Below are positions 1-10,937 of a DNA stretch of 40,144 bases, in pieces. Origin of the DNA: Puniceicoccales bacterium (GTDB lineage: Bacteria; Verrucomicrobiota; Verrucomicrobiia; Opitutales; JAIRLM01); the NCBI GenBank assembly GCA_031282835.1, contig JAITCU010000018.1, forward strand, positions 1 through 40,144. Direction: 5' to 3'. The notes beneath the pieces are model-generated. The model worked only from the letters and a program-made list of their open reading frames with translations. It did no database searches and had not been told where the DNA came from. Numbering within the stretch: position 1 is the first letter of the stretch; each line of letters opens with the position of its first letter. Position numbers and translations under genes: made by a program.

Positions 1-368
1 TCGATGAACGCGGAAAAATCGTCGCATTTCGCCTGACGGACGGCAGCAGGCACGACGTCAAGGAAGCGGAAAATTTGCTCCGAGGTTGCATCGGGACTGC
101 GATTGGGGACAAAGGTTACTGCTCAAGCCAAGTTAGGGAACGCCTCGAACGAGCTGGGTTACGATCTGTTACACCCGCGCGCACGAACATGAAAAACAGG
201 AACACGGAAGAGGAAAAAGGCCTTCTTCGGAAGAGAAATTTAGTGGAATGTGTCATCGGAAAATTAAAGCGATTTGGCGAGCTGTGTTTTGGTTATTTTT
301 GTTCCAAAACCGCTTGGGCAGCGGCGAGCTTGGCGACAGGAACGCGATTTGGCGAACAACTCACGTAG
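1..368 (+). pseudogene. IS transposase C-terminal fragment (IS982/DDE-like), truncated by window edge
   Basis: Reads ..LTDGSRHDVKEAENLLRGCIGTAIGDKGYCSSQVRERLERAG..NMKNRN..KRNLVECVIGKLKRF; GDKGY and E..IGKLK are DDE transposase motifs. The last part overlaps ppdK antisense, so real homology probably ends near 290. Confidence 0.7.
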
Positions 369-2989
369 GTCAATTTGAGCTTATTGCAAAATTTCACCGA
401 ATTGGGTTCTCCGCCATGTTCTCCACAAATTCCAAGGATGATATCCGGGCGGGTTTTCCGAGCACGTTCCGCGGCAATGGCCATCATTTCGCCGACACCG
501 TCCTCGTCAATGGTGGCAAAGGGGTTGCGGGTGAAAATTTCCAATTCGTTGTAACGGGGGAGGAAACTTCCCATGTCATCCCGGCTCATGCCCAAAGCGG
601 TCTGTGTCAGGTCGTTGGTGCCGAAACTGCAAAATTGGGCAATCTCAGCGATTTCTCCAGCACGCAGGCAGGCACGGGGTAGTTCAAGCATCGTTCCTAC
701 CATATAGTCCAAAGTGATCCCCGTGGATTTGGAAATTTCGCTGGCCACCGTGTTGACGGTATCCACCTGGTTCCGGAGCTCTTTGACGAATCCCACTAGC
801 GGAATCATGATCTCCGGGTGAACGGAAACACCTTCTTTTTTGCACTGCACAACGGCTTCAAAAATCGCACGCGCCTGCATGCGACTGATTTCCGGATAGG
901 AAATTCCCAGTCGGCACCCGCGATGGCCCAGCATGGGGTTAAATTCCCTAAGCGCACTCACCCGCTCCCGGACATTTTCAAAACTGATACCCATTTTGGA
1001 CGCCAATGCCCGCTGGGCCGATTCCTCGTGGGGTACGAATTCGTGAAGAGGCGGGTCGAAGAGGCGGATGGTAACCGGTAGCCCTTTCATGGCTTTGAAA
1101 ATTCCAGTAAAATCTTCCCGCTGGAAGGGCAACAGTTTCTCCAATGCTGCCTCACGCGCCGCAACAGTTTCCGCTAGAATCATTTCGCGCATGTGGTCAA
1201 TGCGCGTGCCTTCAAAAAACATATGCTCCGTGCGGATGAGTCCGATGCCCTCACCTCCGTAGAGCAGGCCCGTTTCTGCCTGCTTGGGAGAATCCGCATT
1301 GAGGAAAATTTTCAATTTGCGACATTCATCGCACCACTTCATTAGCTTGGCGTACATGCCATAGAGTTTGCTCTGTTCCGGTTTTAGGGTGCCCAGGAGC
1401 ACTTGGTTAATTTCCGATGGGACTGTGGGTACGGATCCTGCGAAGATTTCCCCCATAGTGCCATCGATGGAAATCTCATCCCCATCTTTTAGTACCACAT
1501 CCCCCGCTTTCATGGTGAGCGTGCTGTAATCCATCTGTAGACAGGAAGCACCGACGATGCACACCTTTCCCATTTGCCGTGCAACCAATGCCGCATGGGA
1601 GCTTACCCCACCACGACTGGTCAAAATGCCCTCGGCGGCAAGCATGCCACGAATATCCTCTGGCGACGTTTCCGCACGGCAGAGCAGGACCTTTTCCCCG
1701 CGCGCGTGCAGCTCCTCGGCTTTTTTGGCGGAAAAACAAATTTTCCCCGATGCGGCGCCAGGGCCGGCGGGAAGTCCACGACCGATCAATTTGACATTTT
1801 TCTTCGCATTGCCGTCGAAAATGGGTACCAATAGTGAAGAAATTGAGTCTGCCGGGATGCGTTTAATGGCGGTATCCCGTTCAATGAGACCTTCTTCTTC
1901 CATCTCCACGGCAATGCGGACGGCGGCGAATCCCGTACGCTTTCCATTGCGCGTTTGCAGCATGTAGAGCTTGCCCTGTTGTACGGTAAACTCAAAATCC
2001 TGCATGTCACGGAAGTGCTTTTCCAGGGCCGCCCGTACATTTTCCAGCTGCTTATATACATCGGGCATGTCCCGGGCCAGATCGGCGATGGGATTGGGCG
2101 TGCGGATGCCGGCGACAACGTCTTCCCCTTGGGCGTCGATGAGATACTCTCCGTAGAAGATATTTTCCCCGTTGGCCGGGTCTCGGGTAAATGCGACACC
2201 CGTGGCACAGTCATTGCCCATGTTGCCGAAAACCATGCTCTGCACATTCACGGCGGTTCCCCATTCGCTGGGAATGCCGTACTTGCGCCGATAGAGGATG
2301 GCCCGCTCGTTATTCCAGGACTTAAATACGGCACCAATGGCCCCACGTAGCTGCTCATGCACATTCTGCGGGAAAGATTTCCCTACGAATTTCTGGATAA
2401 GCTCCTTGTAGCGCTCAATGATCCCCTGCAACTGCTCCGCGGAAAGTTCATTGTCAAACTTCACATTCGCAGATGTCTTCGCCGCTGAAAGAATTTCTTC
2501 AAAGGGGTCGTGGGCATGCTCATCTGCCGCACGTACCTCCATAACAACGTCACCATACATTTGAATAAAGCGCCGGTAGGAGTCATAGGCAAACCGTGCA
2601 TTGCGGGTGGCCTCCGCCAGACCTTTAACCGTCTCGTCGTTGAGTCCCAGGTTTAGGATGGTATCCATCATTCCCGGCATGGATTCGCGTGCGCCGGATC
2701 GCACGGAAAATAGCAGCGGGTTTTTGGCGTCGCCGAATTTCTTTCCCTGTTGTTTCTCCACGTTGGCCAGGGCCTTCTCCATCTCCTTTTCCACGTCCGC
2801 GGGCAACCTACACCCGTTGGCCGTATAAGCGGCACAAATAGCGGTGGTTATAGTAAACCCCGGTGGGACGGGGAGTCCAATTTTGGCCATTTCTGCCAGA
2901 TTGGCGCCCTTTCCCCCCAAGAGTTCTTTCATTTTTGCATCACCATCCGTGTGCACCCCAAACTCGTATACGCTCTTTTTCCGATCCAT
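293..2989 (-). CDS. ppdK: pyruvate, phosphate dikinase
   Basis: 898 aa; [54 protein letters not shown] (phospho-His region), [10 protein letters not shown] and C-terminal [18 protein letters not shown] are typical PPDK. Confidence 0.97.
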   Translation of the reverse strand: MDRKKSVYEFGVHTDGDAKMKELLGGKGANLAEMAKIGLPVPPGFTITTAICAAYTANGCRLPADVEKEMEKALANVEKQQGKKFGDAKNPLLFSVRSGARESMPGMMDTILNLGLNDETVKGLAEATRNARFAYDSYRRFIQMYGDVVMEVRAADEHAHDPFEEILSAAKTSANVKFDNELSAEQLQGIIERYKELIQKFVGKSFPQNVHEQLRGAIGAVFKSWNNERAILYRRKYGIPSEWGTAVNVQSMVFGNMGNDCATGVAFTRDPANGENIFYGEYLIDAQGEDVVAGIRTPNPIADLARDMPDVYKQLENVRAALEKHFRDMQDFEFTVQQGKLYMLQTRNGKRTGFAAVRIAVEMEEEGLIERDTAIKRIPADSISSLLVPIFDGNAKKNVKLIGRGLPAGPGAASGKICFSAKKAEELHARGEKVLLCRAETSPEDIRGMLAAEGILTSRGGVSSHAALVARQMGKVCIVGASCLQMDYSTLTMKAGDVVLKDGDEISIDGTMGEIFAGSVPTVPSEINQVLLGTLKPEQSKLYGMYAKLMKWCDECRKLKIFLNADSPKQAETGLLYGGEGIGLIRTEHMFFEGTRIDHMREMILAETVAAREAALEKLLPFQREDFTGIFKAMKGLPVTIRLFDPPLHEFVPHEESAQRALASKMGISFENVRERVSALREFNPMLGHRGCRLGISYPEISRMQARAIFEAVVQCKKEGVSVHPEIMIPLVGFVKELRNQVDTVNTVASEISKSTGITLDYMVGTMLELPRACLRAGEIAEIAQFCSFGTNDLTQTALGMSRDDMGSFLPRYNELEIFTRNPFATIDEDGVGEMMAIAAERARKTRPDIILGICGEHGGEPNSVKFCNKLKLTYVSCSPNRVPVAKLAAAQAVLEQK

Positions 2990-3094
2990 ACCAACCCCCC
3001 GATGGGCACTATTTTCACATTAAAAATTTATAAGTCAAGCCGCCGCCAGGGAAAGATGGATGGGCCAACAAATTTTTTGGTAACCCACAAACCG

Positions 3095-3400
3095 TATCTA
3101 AGGCCGCCTGAGCCACCCCAAGGGGAGCTCCGGCGAAAACCTTCCCAAATCCAAGACCCGTAAGACATATCTCGCGGACCTTTCTAAGATTTTTACAAAG
3201 CAAGTCAAGCTGGTTTTACAAAAAAATCTCACAACCCATTTAAAAAAGTCTCCCGCAGGTTTATGGCCACAATAACTGTGCCGATTACCACCTTGGCGGC
3301 TTGCCAAGATGCAAAATCCGGGAAGATCCTCGCCAGCTGTGACTACTACCAAATGTTTTCCTGGCAAAAATTCTGCGCCTGGCAGGTAATTGGGCGATAT
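3095..3400 (-). mobile_element. degenerate IS remnant (3' end of transposase plus IS terminus), related to 21319-21845
   Basis: Nucleotide-level similarity to 21319-21585 (tatctaaggc..ggacctttcta.aatttttacaaag.aagtcaag..ggttttac). Minus frame reads ..ARIFPDFASWQAAKVVIGTVIVAINL, matching SRFRTWAAAKAVIGVAMAAINL of the other copy. Confidence 0.7.
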
Positions 3401-3441
3401 TGTCTTCTACGTGGATAATTACGGAGCTCGCGTACTTGAAA

Positions 3442-4836
3442 CTATGCTTTCCAGTTGGGCTTTTGCGCGGCGATGAAGGCGAACGGCGGACAAAGAAGCA
3501 AAAGCGTCACGCCACAAAGCAACCAGGCAAAGAGGGGCCGAGATATGGTTTGTCGCATTTCCGTGGGGACAAAAAAGGAAATGACGATACAAAACAGGAC
3601 ATTTATGAGTCCAACGGAACCGAGGATGATCATTCCCCAATTTCCGCATGGAATTTTGTAGGTTCGCGGCGCACGGGGCATTTTGTAGCGCAAAATAATT
3701 CCGGCGGCAAACAGGCACGCGTAGTGCATGAGCATCAGCACCGACGCCGATGCGTCGATGATCCAGAAACAAAGGCTTACAGACGGGACGAATAGGAACA
3801 GGAGGGCCAAAATGGTAACCATGGCCGCCTGGTAATAGAGGATGGCCACGGGCGTGCCCATGGAGTTTGTCTTTTGTAGGAAGGGCGGCAAAAATCCCGT
3901 GTGGCGCACCGCATAAATTCCACGGGCTGGCCCGGCAATCCACGCAAAAACAAACGCAATGCCCCCGAATACCATGAGAAACCCAATGATGGGTGTAAGC
4001 CGTCCGCAATGGACTGCCTCCAGCATAATGCCAATGGACTGCATGACACCGGCTTCAATGCGAATCGTCCCCGCCGGAACCACCATGGCGATGGCCATCG
4101 ACCCCACCAGCGACACTCCGAGTATGAGCAACATGGAACAAAAAATGGCGCGTGGGTAGGTTTTACTCGGATTTTGGACGTCTTTCACGTAGTAGGCCGA
4201 CATTTCAATGCCCGCAAAGGCGAACATAATTCCTGCAAGAAAGGAAACATTGGAAAAGTTAGAAAAATCTGGCCAAAGCGATCTGGGGGATAGGTCAAAG
4301 GAGATGGGCCGTCCGCATACGGCCCAATGAATTCCAAGGACCACCATGAGCCCAATGGGCAAAAGGGTTCCGATGGTTGATGCGAGGGCGATGACCCGAC
4401 TTGCGAATCGGGTTCCACGGAGGGCCAAAAAAGTGGCCAGCCAAACACCCACCACCACAGCCAGACAGACGCACCATTTGTTGTTTGAAAGTGTGGATCC
4501 TAGACTAAGTGCCATGGATGTGGTGAGGCATACAATGGTGGTTGTCAGTGCAGTGACCGTGGTAATAAACCCGATCCATTCGCAGAAGAAGGCAGTTTTC
4601 CCCCCGATGGCGCGGTTGACCCAGGTGAACATGCCCCCCTCTTCCACGAAGGCGGATGCCAACTCAGCGGATATGAGGGCCGTTGGCACAAAAAAGCACA
4701 AGGCGGCAATGAGATAAAAAACAATCATTGCCATGCCGTAGGTGGATAGCAGCGGCAAATTGCGCAGGTTGAGGATGGCTGCGAAGTTGATCATCGTCAG
4801 AGCCCAAACTCCCAGCCGCTTTTTCTCCTTCGCCAT
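3442..4836 (-). CDS. APC-superfamily amino acid permease (glutamate/GABA antiporter-like)
   Basis: About 12 hydrophobic segments; LGVWALTMINFAAILNLRNLPLLSTYG, EEGGMFTWVNRAIGG, FAFAGIEMSAYYVKDVQNPSKTYPRAI. Start at MAKEKK (4836) preferred over the 4890 ORF start. Confidence 0.88.
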   Translation of the reverse strand: MAKEKKRLGVWALTMINFAAILNLRNLPLLSTYGMAMIVFYLIAALCFFVPTALISAELASAFVEEGGMFTWVNRAIGGKTAFFCEWIGFITTVTALTTTIVCLTTSMALSLGSTLSNNKWCVCLAVVVGVWLATFLALRGTRFASRVIALASTIGTLLPIGLMVVLGIHWAVCGRPISFDLSPRSLWPDFSNFSNVSFLAGIMFAFAGIEMSAYYVKDVQNPSKTYPRAIFCSMLLILGVSLVGSMAIAMVVPAGTIRIEAGVMQSIGIMLEAVHCGRLTPIIGFLMVFGGIAFVFAWIAGPARGIYAVRHTGFLPPFLQKTNSMGTPVAILYYQAAMVTILALLFLFVPSVSLCFWIIDASASVLMLMHYACLFAAGIILRYKMPRAPRTYKIPCGNWGMIILGSVGLINVLFCIVISFFVPTEMRQTISRPLFAWLLCGVTLLLLCPPFAFIAAQKPNWKA

Positions 4837-5012
4837 GGAAAACCTATGGCGGAAAAATGGGAGGTGCTGTAAAGGTTTTTCGCGTTTCAAAGTTGTTGGT
4901 GCGGCCGCACACGGGCGAAAAATGGTAGGGGATGCAGAGATTAAAATGAGATTTCAATAAAAAAACTTGCCAAATTAAATTTATTGTGTACTTTTGTCTA
5001 AATAGCGTGTAA

Positions 5013-7784
5013 ATGCAACTTGGTTTTTGGAGCCAGGCGAGAAAGGAATTCATGACATGGGTAAATCCTCCACAAAGAACAAACCAATTCTCACCGAGCG
5101 CTGGGTCTGTTCCGAAATTGGCGGCTGATTCCGTCAGCACGTTGAATTACGCGCAACTTGTGAAGAGTGGTGCGGGTAAGTTGAATTTTGGGCGGGCCAA
5201 GTTAAAGGATTGGACCCTTGCAGTTGCGTTAACTGTTTTTTTTCCCGCTGGCATGGTTTACGTCGTTGTCCGGTTCTTCTATTGTAAATACACGGGTAAG
5301 CCCGTCACTATTTTTTGGATTTGCATGCGCGCGACGCTTGCCACCAGTCGCACCCGTTTAATTTCGCCAGTCACACTCCCCGAGGCGGGAGGTGTGCAAA
5401 CCGGGTTATCTCCGCAGGAAAAACCTTTGGAGGCGGGCGACTCCGTCCCAGCCAGGCCATCTCAAAAATCCGATATTTCGCCGAAAAAAAATTCAACCGA
5501 TGAGGATGAAAAATTAGCTTCCCCAGACCCTGAACCCCAGCCTAGTTCAGGCCCTTGCCTGGATCCAGTCATCGAAAGGAATCCGCCCCTTAAGCCTGGC
5601 CTACATCCAACACTTGATCCGAGCCCGCAGCCGGAGCGAGATTTACCCACGCTGGAAGAAGTCCAAAAGGCGAGCAAGAAATTGTATGATTCCCTGCCGA
5701 CGGGTGGACGCCGCGGGATATTTGCGAAACCGGGAAAGCCATTCGACCCTGATGCAGCAAAAGAAGCGTTCCGGGTGCTTTTGCCCCATGGGGTAAAGCT
5801 CCCGTCGCATGTGCAAGGAATTCCTGCTCTTATAAATTGGATCCAAGATTACCTTCAGTGCTTCCTGGGATCCAGTGATCCTGAATTGCGAAAATTGGCA
5901 TACGACCACTTAGCGAAATGCAAACCGGGGACTAAATTTTGGTTCAATGGCGGTGCGGTCGTGAGATTTGCCGAATCCCTGCCAGATGGTCCCGCGAAAG
6001 ATGACTTACGTGAATTTTTCCTCAGAAACTCGGATCTTGTGAGACAGATGCTTGCCCATGATTTGGCGCATGCGGCGCGTATTTTTGCGGCAGTTAATGG
6101 GTTGTCTGCCATTTTGGAAAGTGATGATTCCGAAAATCTTTTGTATGCATTGCAATTCCCAATTCCAAATGACATCATAGGGGACATCTTTGGAGGTGAC
6201 AGTTTAAGTGAGCTACGCCGATGCCTTGAGAATATTATCCGAAATTCGCTATTGAGGCCGAAGTTTTTGGGAGCCTTAGCCCCAAATCTTCATCCTCAGC
6301 ATGAGCCGACGGAACATACGCAGAATGTTTTACTTTCCTTGGGAGAGGGCGCATTTCCGGATTTTTGTCATGATGATCCGGATGCATTTGTAAAATTTGT
6401 AGTGTTTTCCCCCAATCCATTCGTCCGCAAAGCAGGCATGAAAATTGCCATTCAAAATGGTCTTGATATTGCGAGGTATATTCGCGAAAATACTCCACTG
6501 CTCATTGAGCAAGTTTTGGCAATGGGTAAACCGTTTTTAAGCGATGGGTATAGACTTTTAAAGGAATATAATCTCGAAAATCTACTTTTAGGACATGCTA
6601 GTGACGCTTTCGTGAAATTGGTTTTGAAATCCCCCAAAGTGGAGATTGCCACCTCAGGGCTTAGTTTCATTATCGGAAACGGACTGTTCCGCGACCTGAT
6701 TAGAGCGCAAGGCCCAGAGATTATCAAATTTACTCTCGATCCCAGATGTGACCCGCGAGTACGTATCTTACTTGTCCAATTCTTACAGTCCGTCGAAATT
6801 CAACATATTTTGCGAGATACATATGCGGACTTGTTTGATGAGCTTTGGAATGAAATGTTATTGGGCAAATTCAGCCGTGTACAACTTCGCATGCTTATGT
6901 CCCTTGCTGCCGTGTTTGAAAAAGAGCATGTTGTGGAAAAAGCAAAAGCCGAACTTCAAGGACTTCTGCCGTTATATCTTACTCCAACGAGTGATGTAGC
7001 CGTATCACCATCGAAAGTGTTTAGAGCGTCTGGTAATGGGCTTCCCGGTGATTTTCTTGCAGATCAAATGTATGGCCGAATTCTGACTGAGTATGTCGGA
7101 TTTCCCACATTCCAACTCCTCCAAGATTGTAGGAATTTATCTGATAGTATGGATGGTCCTGACACTTGTGAGCAAATCAAAGACCAACTGCAGCACTTGT
7201 TAGCCGAACGCCAAGCAGAATTGGCGACTACTAGGACTGATTTTTCTCCCGAACAAATTGCGCGGAATTTAGGATCGACAGACCCGAAAGTTCGCCAAGA
7301 TGGATATCGATATTTGGATGGAATCCAAAATAAACAGGATTTGATACGGACATTAGAGCCGATGTTGCCATGGGCTTGCCTTGTTTCGTTGCCTCTATTT
7401 AACGCTTCGGTGCGCGCTTCGCCATCACAGTTTTTTCCCTATCCATCCATGGAGGAATGTGTGGCGGTGCTCGCCGACTTTTTGAAGTTTTGCGAGGGCA
7501 AGCACATCCTCCCCGACATAATGTCGTTAACGAATGTTGATATACCGCTTTCCATGGCGCTTTTAGCTTCTCCGGATGTAACACAGCGTAAAAAGGGTTA
7601 TAATTTTATCGCACAACAAAGAGTAAATCTTGCTGATTTTAGAAATTTTCAACTGTTTGTTGCCCTGGTTCTTAATTCCGACGACGAGAAAATTCGCGAA
7701 GCTGGAGTAAATTTCCTGAAAACAGAGGGATTTGAGTTTGTGGAGATAAACGGAGAGACCTACACACTGGAGGCATGTTTTTAG
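5013..7784 (+). CDS. large hypothetical protein: N-terminal hydrophobic region, Pro-rich linker, degenerate HEAT-like repeats
   Basis: 923 aa. Hydrophobic WTLAVALTVFFPAGMVYVVVRFFY..PVTIFWICMRATLA; Pro-rich DPEPQPSSGPCLDPVIERNPPLKPG; repeated S.D..(V/I)R..G..F(L/I) units (SPNPFVRKAGMKIAI, STDPKVRQDGYRYLD, SPDVTQRKKGYNFIA, SDDEKIREAGVNFLK). Confidence 0.7.
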   Translation: MQLGFWSQARKEFMTWVNPPQRTNQFSPSAGSVPKLAADSVSTLNYAQLVKSGAGKLNFGRAKLKDWTLAVALTVFFPAGMVYVVVRFFYCKYTGKPVTIFWICMRATLATSRTRLISPVTLPEAGGVQTGLSPQEKPLEAGDSVPARPSQKSDISPKKNSTDEDEKLASPDPEPQPSSGPCLDPVIERNPPLKPGLHPTLDPSPQPERDLPTLEEVQKASKKLYDSLPTGGRRGIFAKPGKPFDPDAAKEAFRVLLPHGVKLPSHVQGIPALINWIQDYLQCFLGSSDPELRKLAYDHLAKCKPGTKFWFNGGAVVRFAESLPDGPAKDDLREFFLRNSDLVRQMLAHDLAHAARIFAAVNGLSAILESDDSENLLYALQFPIPNDIIGDIFGGDSLSELRRCLENIIRNSLLRPKFLGALAPNLHPQHEPTEHTQNVLLSLGEGAFPDFCHDDPDAFVKFVVFSPNPFVRKAGMKIAIQNGLDIARYIRENTPLLIEQVLAMGKPFLSDGYRLLKEYNLENLLLGHASDAFVKLVLKSPKVEIATSGLSFIIGNGLFRDLIRAQGPEIIKFTLDPRCDPRVRILLVQFLQSVEIQHILRDTYADLFDELWNEMLLGKFSRVQLRMLMSLAAVFEKEHVVEKAKAELQGLLPLYLTPTSDVAVSPSKVFRASGNGLPGDFLADQMYGRILTEYVGFPTFQLLQDCRNLSDSMDGPDTCEQIKDQLQHLLAERQAELATTRTDFSPEQIARNLGSTDPKVRQDGYRYLDGIQNKQDLIRTLEPMLPWACLVSLPLFNASVRASPSQFFPYPSMEECVAVLADFLKFCEGKHILPDIMSLTNVDIPLSMALLASPDVTQRKKGYNFIAQQRVNLADFRNFQLFVALVLNSDDEKIREAGVNFLKTEGFEFVEINGETYTLEACF

Positions 7785-7828
7785 GAAAAATTGCTATGGG
7801 ATCACTTGTGGAGATGTTAAGCCTTTTG

Positions 7829-8041
7829 AAGGCTTAATCAACTCGGCCGCCGCGGAGTTCCGTGGAAGGTGCCACCGCCTACATCACACATTCACCCTGT
7901 ATTCATTGCACGCAGGCTCTTCTGTGCTCAGGCATCGCCGCGGTGAAGTACTACGAAGATTACCGCAATGACCCGCTCGTGGAACAGCTGTTTGCCATGT
8001 GCCACATTCCATTGATTAAGCTGCAACCACCATGCAAATGA
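7829..8041 (+). pseudogene. dCMP deaminase (ComEB-like) fragment, frameshifted
   Basis: Frame ending 8041 reads VEGATAYITHSPCIHCTQALLCSGIAAVKYYEDYRNDPLVEQLFAMCHIPLIKLQPPCK*. An adjacent frame just upstream reads EGLINSAAAEFR, so a frameshift lies near 7860. The HAE half of the active site is missing or degraded. Confidence 0.8.
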
Positions 8042-8323
8042 TCGCCCGACAGATCGCGATTGTTGGGTGCTTCCGTGTTCCTGGCGGGAGGTGCTAGGCG
8101 TAATTTGCGACCAATGCGAAAAAATAGAGGTCCTGCATAAGTCGGAAACACTGTTATGAAGCCCGCATTTCATGCGGGGCAAAATGCCCTAAAAGCGACT
8201 TCTGCAAGGCATCTTATGATTCTATGGACAAAAATCAGGCTTCTAAAAAATAAAATATCAATTGGTAAGTCTTCCCGCTTAAATTAGTCTTGCTTTTCCG
8301 GATTAACAATTTACGATTTTATC

Positions 8324-9883
8324 GTGTTGTCAACGATCCATTCCGGTGCGCTTTGGGGAATTACTTCCTATCCCGTTGAGATCGAAGTCAATATGGGCGA
8401 GCGGGGGGAATTACGCTTCGTGCTCGTAGGGCTTCCCGATGTGGCCGTGAAGGAATCCCTAGACCGGGTTTGTTCAGCCCTGCAAAGCAGTAAATTCAAG
8501 CTGCCTCACACGCGGACAACCATTAATCTATCCCCGGGCAGCATGCGCAAGGAGGGCCCCATTTACGACCTCCCCATCGCCCTGGGCATGCTTTGGGCAA
8601 GTGGGCAAATTTCCGTGGAGTGCGGTGATGACTTCCTCATTGCCGGGGAATTGAGCCTGTCGGGCCGTATTTTGCCCATCCGCGGGGCGATCGCCCTAGC
8701 TATCCAGGCGCGGCAAATGGGCAGGCGTGCCGTTTTGCTTCCCGCGGCCTCCGCCCGTGAGGCAGCCCTGATCGACGGCGTGGAAATCTACGGCGTGGGA
8801 ACGTTGGCCGAGGCCATTGAACTTCTGGGCCTTACGCCGCGGGCACAGAGGGAAACCAAGGCGTTCGTGCTGAATACCACATTTGACCCCGATCAGCCCG
8901 CCGACCCCGAATTATTAGATTTTTCGGACATCGTCGGCCAGGAACGGGTCAAGCGGGTCGCCGAAATTGCCGTGGCTGGCGAGCATAACTTGCTCATGAT
9001 TGGCAGCCCTGGCGTTGGCAAATCCATGCTTGCCCGGCGCATTCCAACCATCATGCCACCACCGACGACGGAAGAATTTATCGACATCGTGGGCATTTAT
9101 TCGGCGGCGGGGCAGATGCACGGGGAGGAAATTCGACATTTCTCCCGGCCCTTCCGCGCGCCACATCATTCCATTAGCCGTGTGGGCCTGGTAGGCGGCG
9201 GCAGCAATCCCCATCCGGGGGAAATTTCCCTTGCCCACCACGGCATATTATTTCTCGACGAATTGGCTGAATTTTCCCGCGCAACCCTAGAATCCCTGCG
9301 GCAGCCCATGGACAGCGGTAAAATCGTCATTTCCCGCAGCTTTGGGAAGGTAAAATTCCCCTGCGAGTTTACCCTCATCGCCGCCATGAATCCTTGCCCG
9401 TGCGGCTATTACGGATCCAAAATCCACAGCTGCCGGTGCTCCCAGCGGCAAATTCAGGAATATTTGGGCAAAATTAGTGGTCCGCTCTTGGATCGCATCG
9501 ATTTGCACATTGAAGTCCCGCCAGTCCCAACAACTGCGCTCACGGCGACGCAAAGTAGCCCCCGGGAAACATCTGAACAGGTCCGCGAGCGCGTCGAACG
9601 GGCGCGACAAATGCAAACCCTTCGCTACAAAAATCATATGTTTTCGTGCAATGCCAGATTGGGCGAAAGCCAATTGCGCCGCTTTTGTCCGCTCGGCGAG
9701 CAAGAGCAATCACTCTTGCGGCAGGCCTTGGATACCGGCGCCCTTTCCGCCCGCGCCCATGGAAAAATCCTCCGTGTCGCACGGACCATCGCCGATCTGG
9801 AGGGAGGGGAATGCGTTGGTACCCGGCACCTCATCGAGGCCATGCAGTACCGCTTGCTCAACCACGCCATCCGCGGAACGTAG
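8324..9883 (+). CDS. comM: YifB/ComM family Mg-chelatase-like AAA ATPase
   Basis: 519 aa; LPDVAVKESLDRVCSALQSSKFKLP, INLSPGSMRKEGPIYDLPIALG, Walker A IGSPGVGKSMLARRIPTIMPP, MNPCPCGYYG. GTG start. Confidence 0.95.
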   Translation: MLSTIHSGALWGITSYPVEIEVNMGERGELRFVLVGLPDVAVKESLDRVCSALQSSKFKLPHTRTTINLSPGSMRKEGPIYDLPIALGMLWASGQISVECGDDFLIAGELSLSGRILPIRGAIALAIQARQMGRRAVLLPAASAREAALIDGVEIYGVGTLAEAIELLGLTPRAQRETKAFVLNTTFDPDQPADPELLDFSDIVGQERVKRVAEIAVAGEHNLLMIGSPGVGKSMLARRIPTIMPPPTTEEFIDIVGIYSAAGQMHGEEIRHFSRPFRAPHHSISRVGLVGGGSNPHPGEISLAHHGILFLDELAEFSRATLESLRQPMDSGKIVISRSFGKVKFPCEFTLIAAMNPCPCGYYGSKIHSCRCSQRQIQEYLGKISGPLLDRIDLHIEVPPVPTTALTATQSSPRETSEQVRERVERARQMQTLRYKNHMFSCNARLGESQLRRFCPLGEQEQSLLRQALDTGALSARAHGKILRVARTIADLEGGECVGTRHLIEAMQYRLLNHAIRGT

Positions 9884-9967
9884 GCCGTCGTTCCGTAAAT
9901 TTTAACAGCTTTCGCAGGCTTTACTATACCCCGATGGAAAAATGGAACTATTTCCGTTGCAATCCCT

Positions 9968-10861
9968 GTGAATGCGCGAGACCACCACTCCATCGTGCCT
10001 TTCCGTGTCACATCGCTTCTCCATTGGGCGGAAGAAATTTTAAGCCGACGAGGCGTGGAAGACGCCCGTTGCGATGGGGAATGGCTTTTGGCCCGCGTCC
10101 TCGGGTGTGGGCGCATGGAACTGTATCTTTTCCACGGGCGGGAGGTCACACCCGCGGAACGTCGCGCGTTTGAGGAATGCGTTTGTCGCCGCGCCCGACG
10201 GGAGCCGCTGCAGCATATCCTGGGAACGGTCACATTCGGCAACCTTGAGCTAATGGTTGATTCGCGGGCGCTCATTCCCCGCCCAGAAACGGAAGAATTG
10301 GTCGGTGCCATCAAAAATTATTACGCCGCCGCAGCCGAGTTCCCTGGATCCATTCTCGACTTGGGTACGGGTTCCGGGGCGATCATCCTTGCGTTGGGAA
10401 AACTTTTTCCCGAGGCAACGCTAACCGCCTCCGATTTAGACGCCAATGCCCTATCTCTCGCTCGTGCAAATGCGAAGCACTGTTCCATGGAAAAACGTAT
10501 AACCTTCCACCAATCCGATTGGTTTCAAATGCTCCGGGGAACGTGGGACCACATTGTGAGCAATCCCCCCTATTTGAATGAAGGAGAACTGGAAAGTGCG
10601 TCGCCGGAGGTGCGCCTTTACGAGCCGCGCCGGGCACTCGTTGCCCCACGGGGCGGAACGGGCCACCTGGAAATCATCATTCGCGGAGCTCCGGCATTTC
10701 TTTCGCCCGGGGGATTGCTTGCCGTTGAAACTGGTATTACCCAGCACGATTACCTGATCTTCGTGGCGGGACAGGTTGGATTGCGGGTCCAGGAAAGAAT
10801 ACGTGATCTTTCCGGGCGGCCACGAATGCTCCTCCTTCAAAAACGCAGGTCCCAGGCTTGA
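9968..10861 (+). CDS. prmC: peptide chain release factor N5-glutamine methyltransferase
   Basis: 297 aa; EPLQHILGTVTFGNLELMVDSRALIPRPETEELV, LDLGTGSGAI, SNPPYL NPPY motif. Confidence 0.94.
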   Translation: MNARDHHSIVPFRVTSLLHWAEEILSRRGVEDARCDGEWLLARVLGCGRMELYLFHGREVTPAERRAFEECVCRRARREPLQHILGTVTFGNLELMVDSRALIPRPETEELVGAIKNYYAAAAEFPGSILDLGTGSGAIILALGKLFPEATLTASDLDANALSLARANAKHCSMEKRITFHQSDWFQMLRGTWDHIVSNPPYLNEGELESASPEVRLYEPRRALVAPRGGTGHLEIIIRGAPAFLSPGGLLAVETGITQHDYLIFVAGQVGLRVQERIRDLSGRPRMLLLQKRRSQA

Positions 10862-10937
10862 CAGGCCAACGGGACTGCCGCTGGATGTGACATTAGCCGA
10901 CGGTTATAAGACGTTTCGATGGGATAGAATTTTTACT

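Noticed and set aside
293-368. Resemblance of ppdK antisense ([13 protein letters not shown]) to the transposase C-terminus (FRTWAAAKAVIG)
   Set aside because: The ppdK C-terminus [12 protein letters not shown] is a normal conserved PPDK ending, so the antisense similarity is most likely coincidence.
248-2828. Multiple + strand ORFs inside ppdK (e.g. 248-682, 1557-1967, 1955-2350)
   Set aside because: Antisense shadows of a complete, well-conserved ppdK; no recognisable products.
8162-8178. CCCGCAT-TTC-ATGCGGG hairpin after the dCMP deaminase remnant
   Set aside because: Single short perfect hairpin without U-tract or second copy; too little to call a terminator or element.
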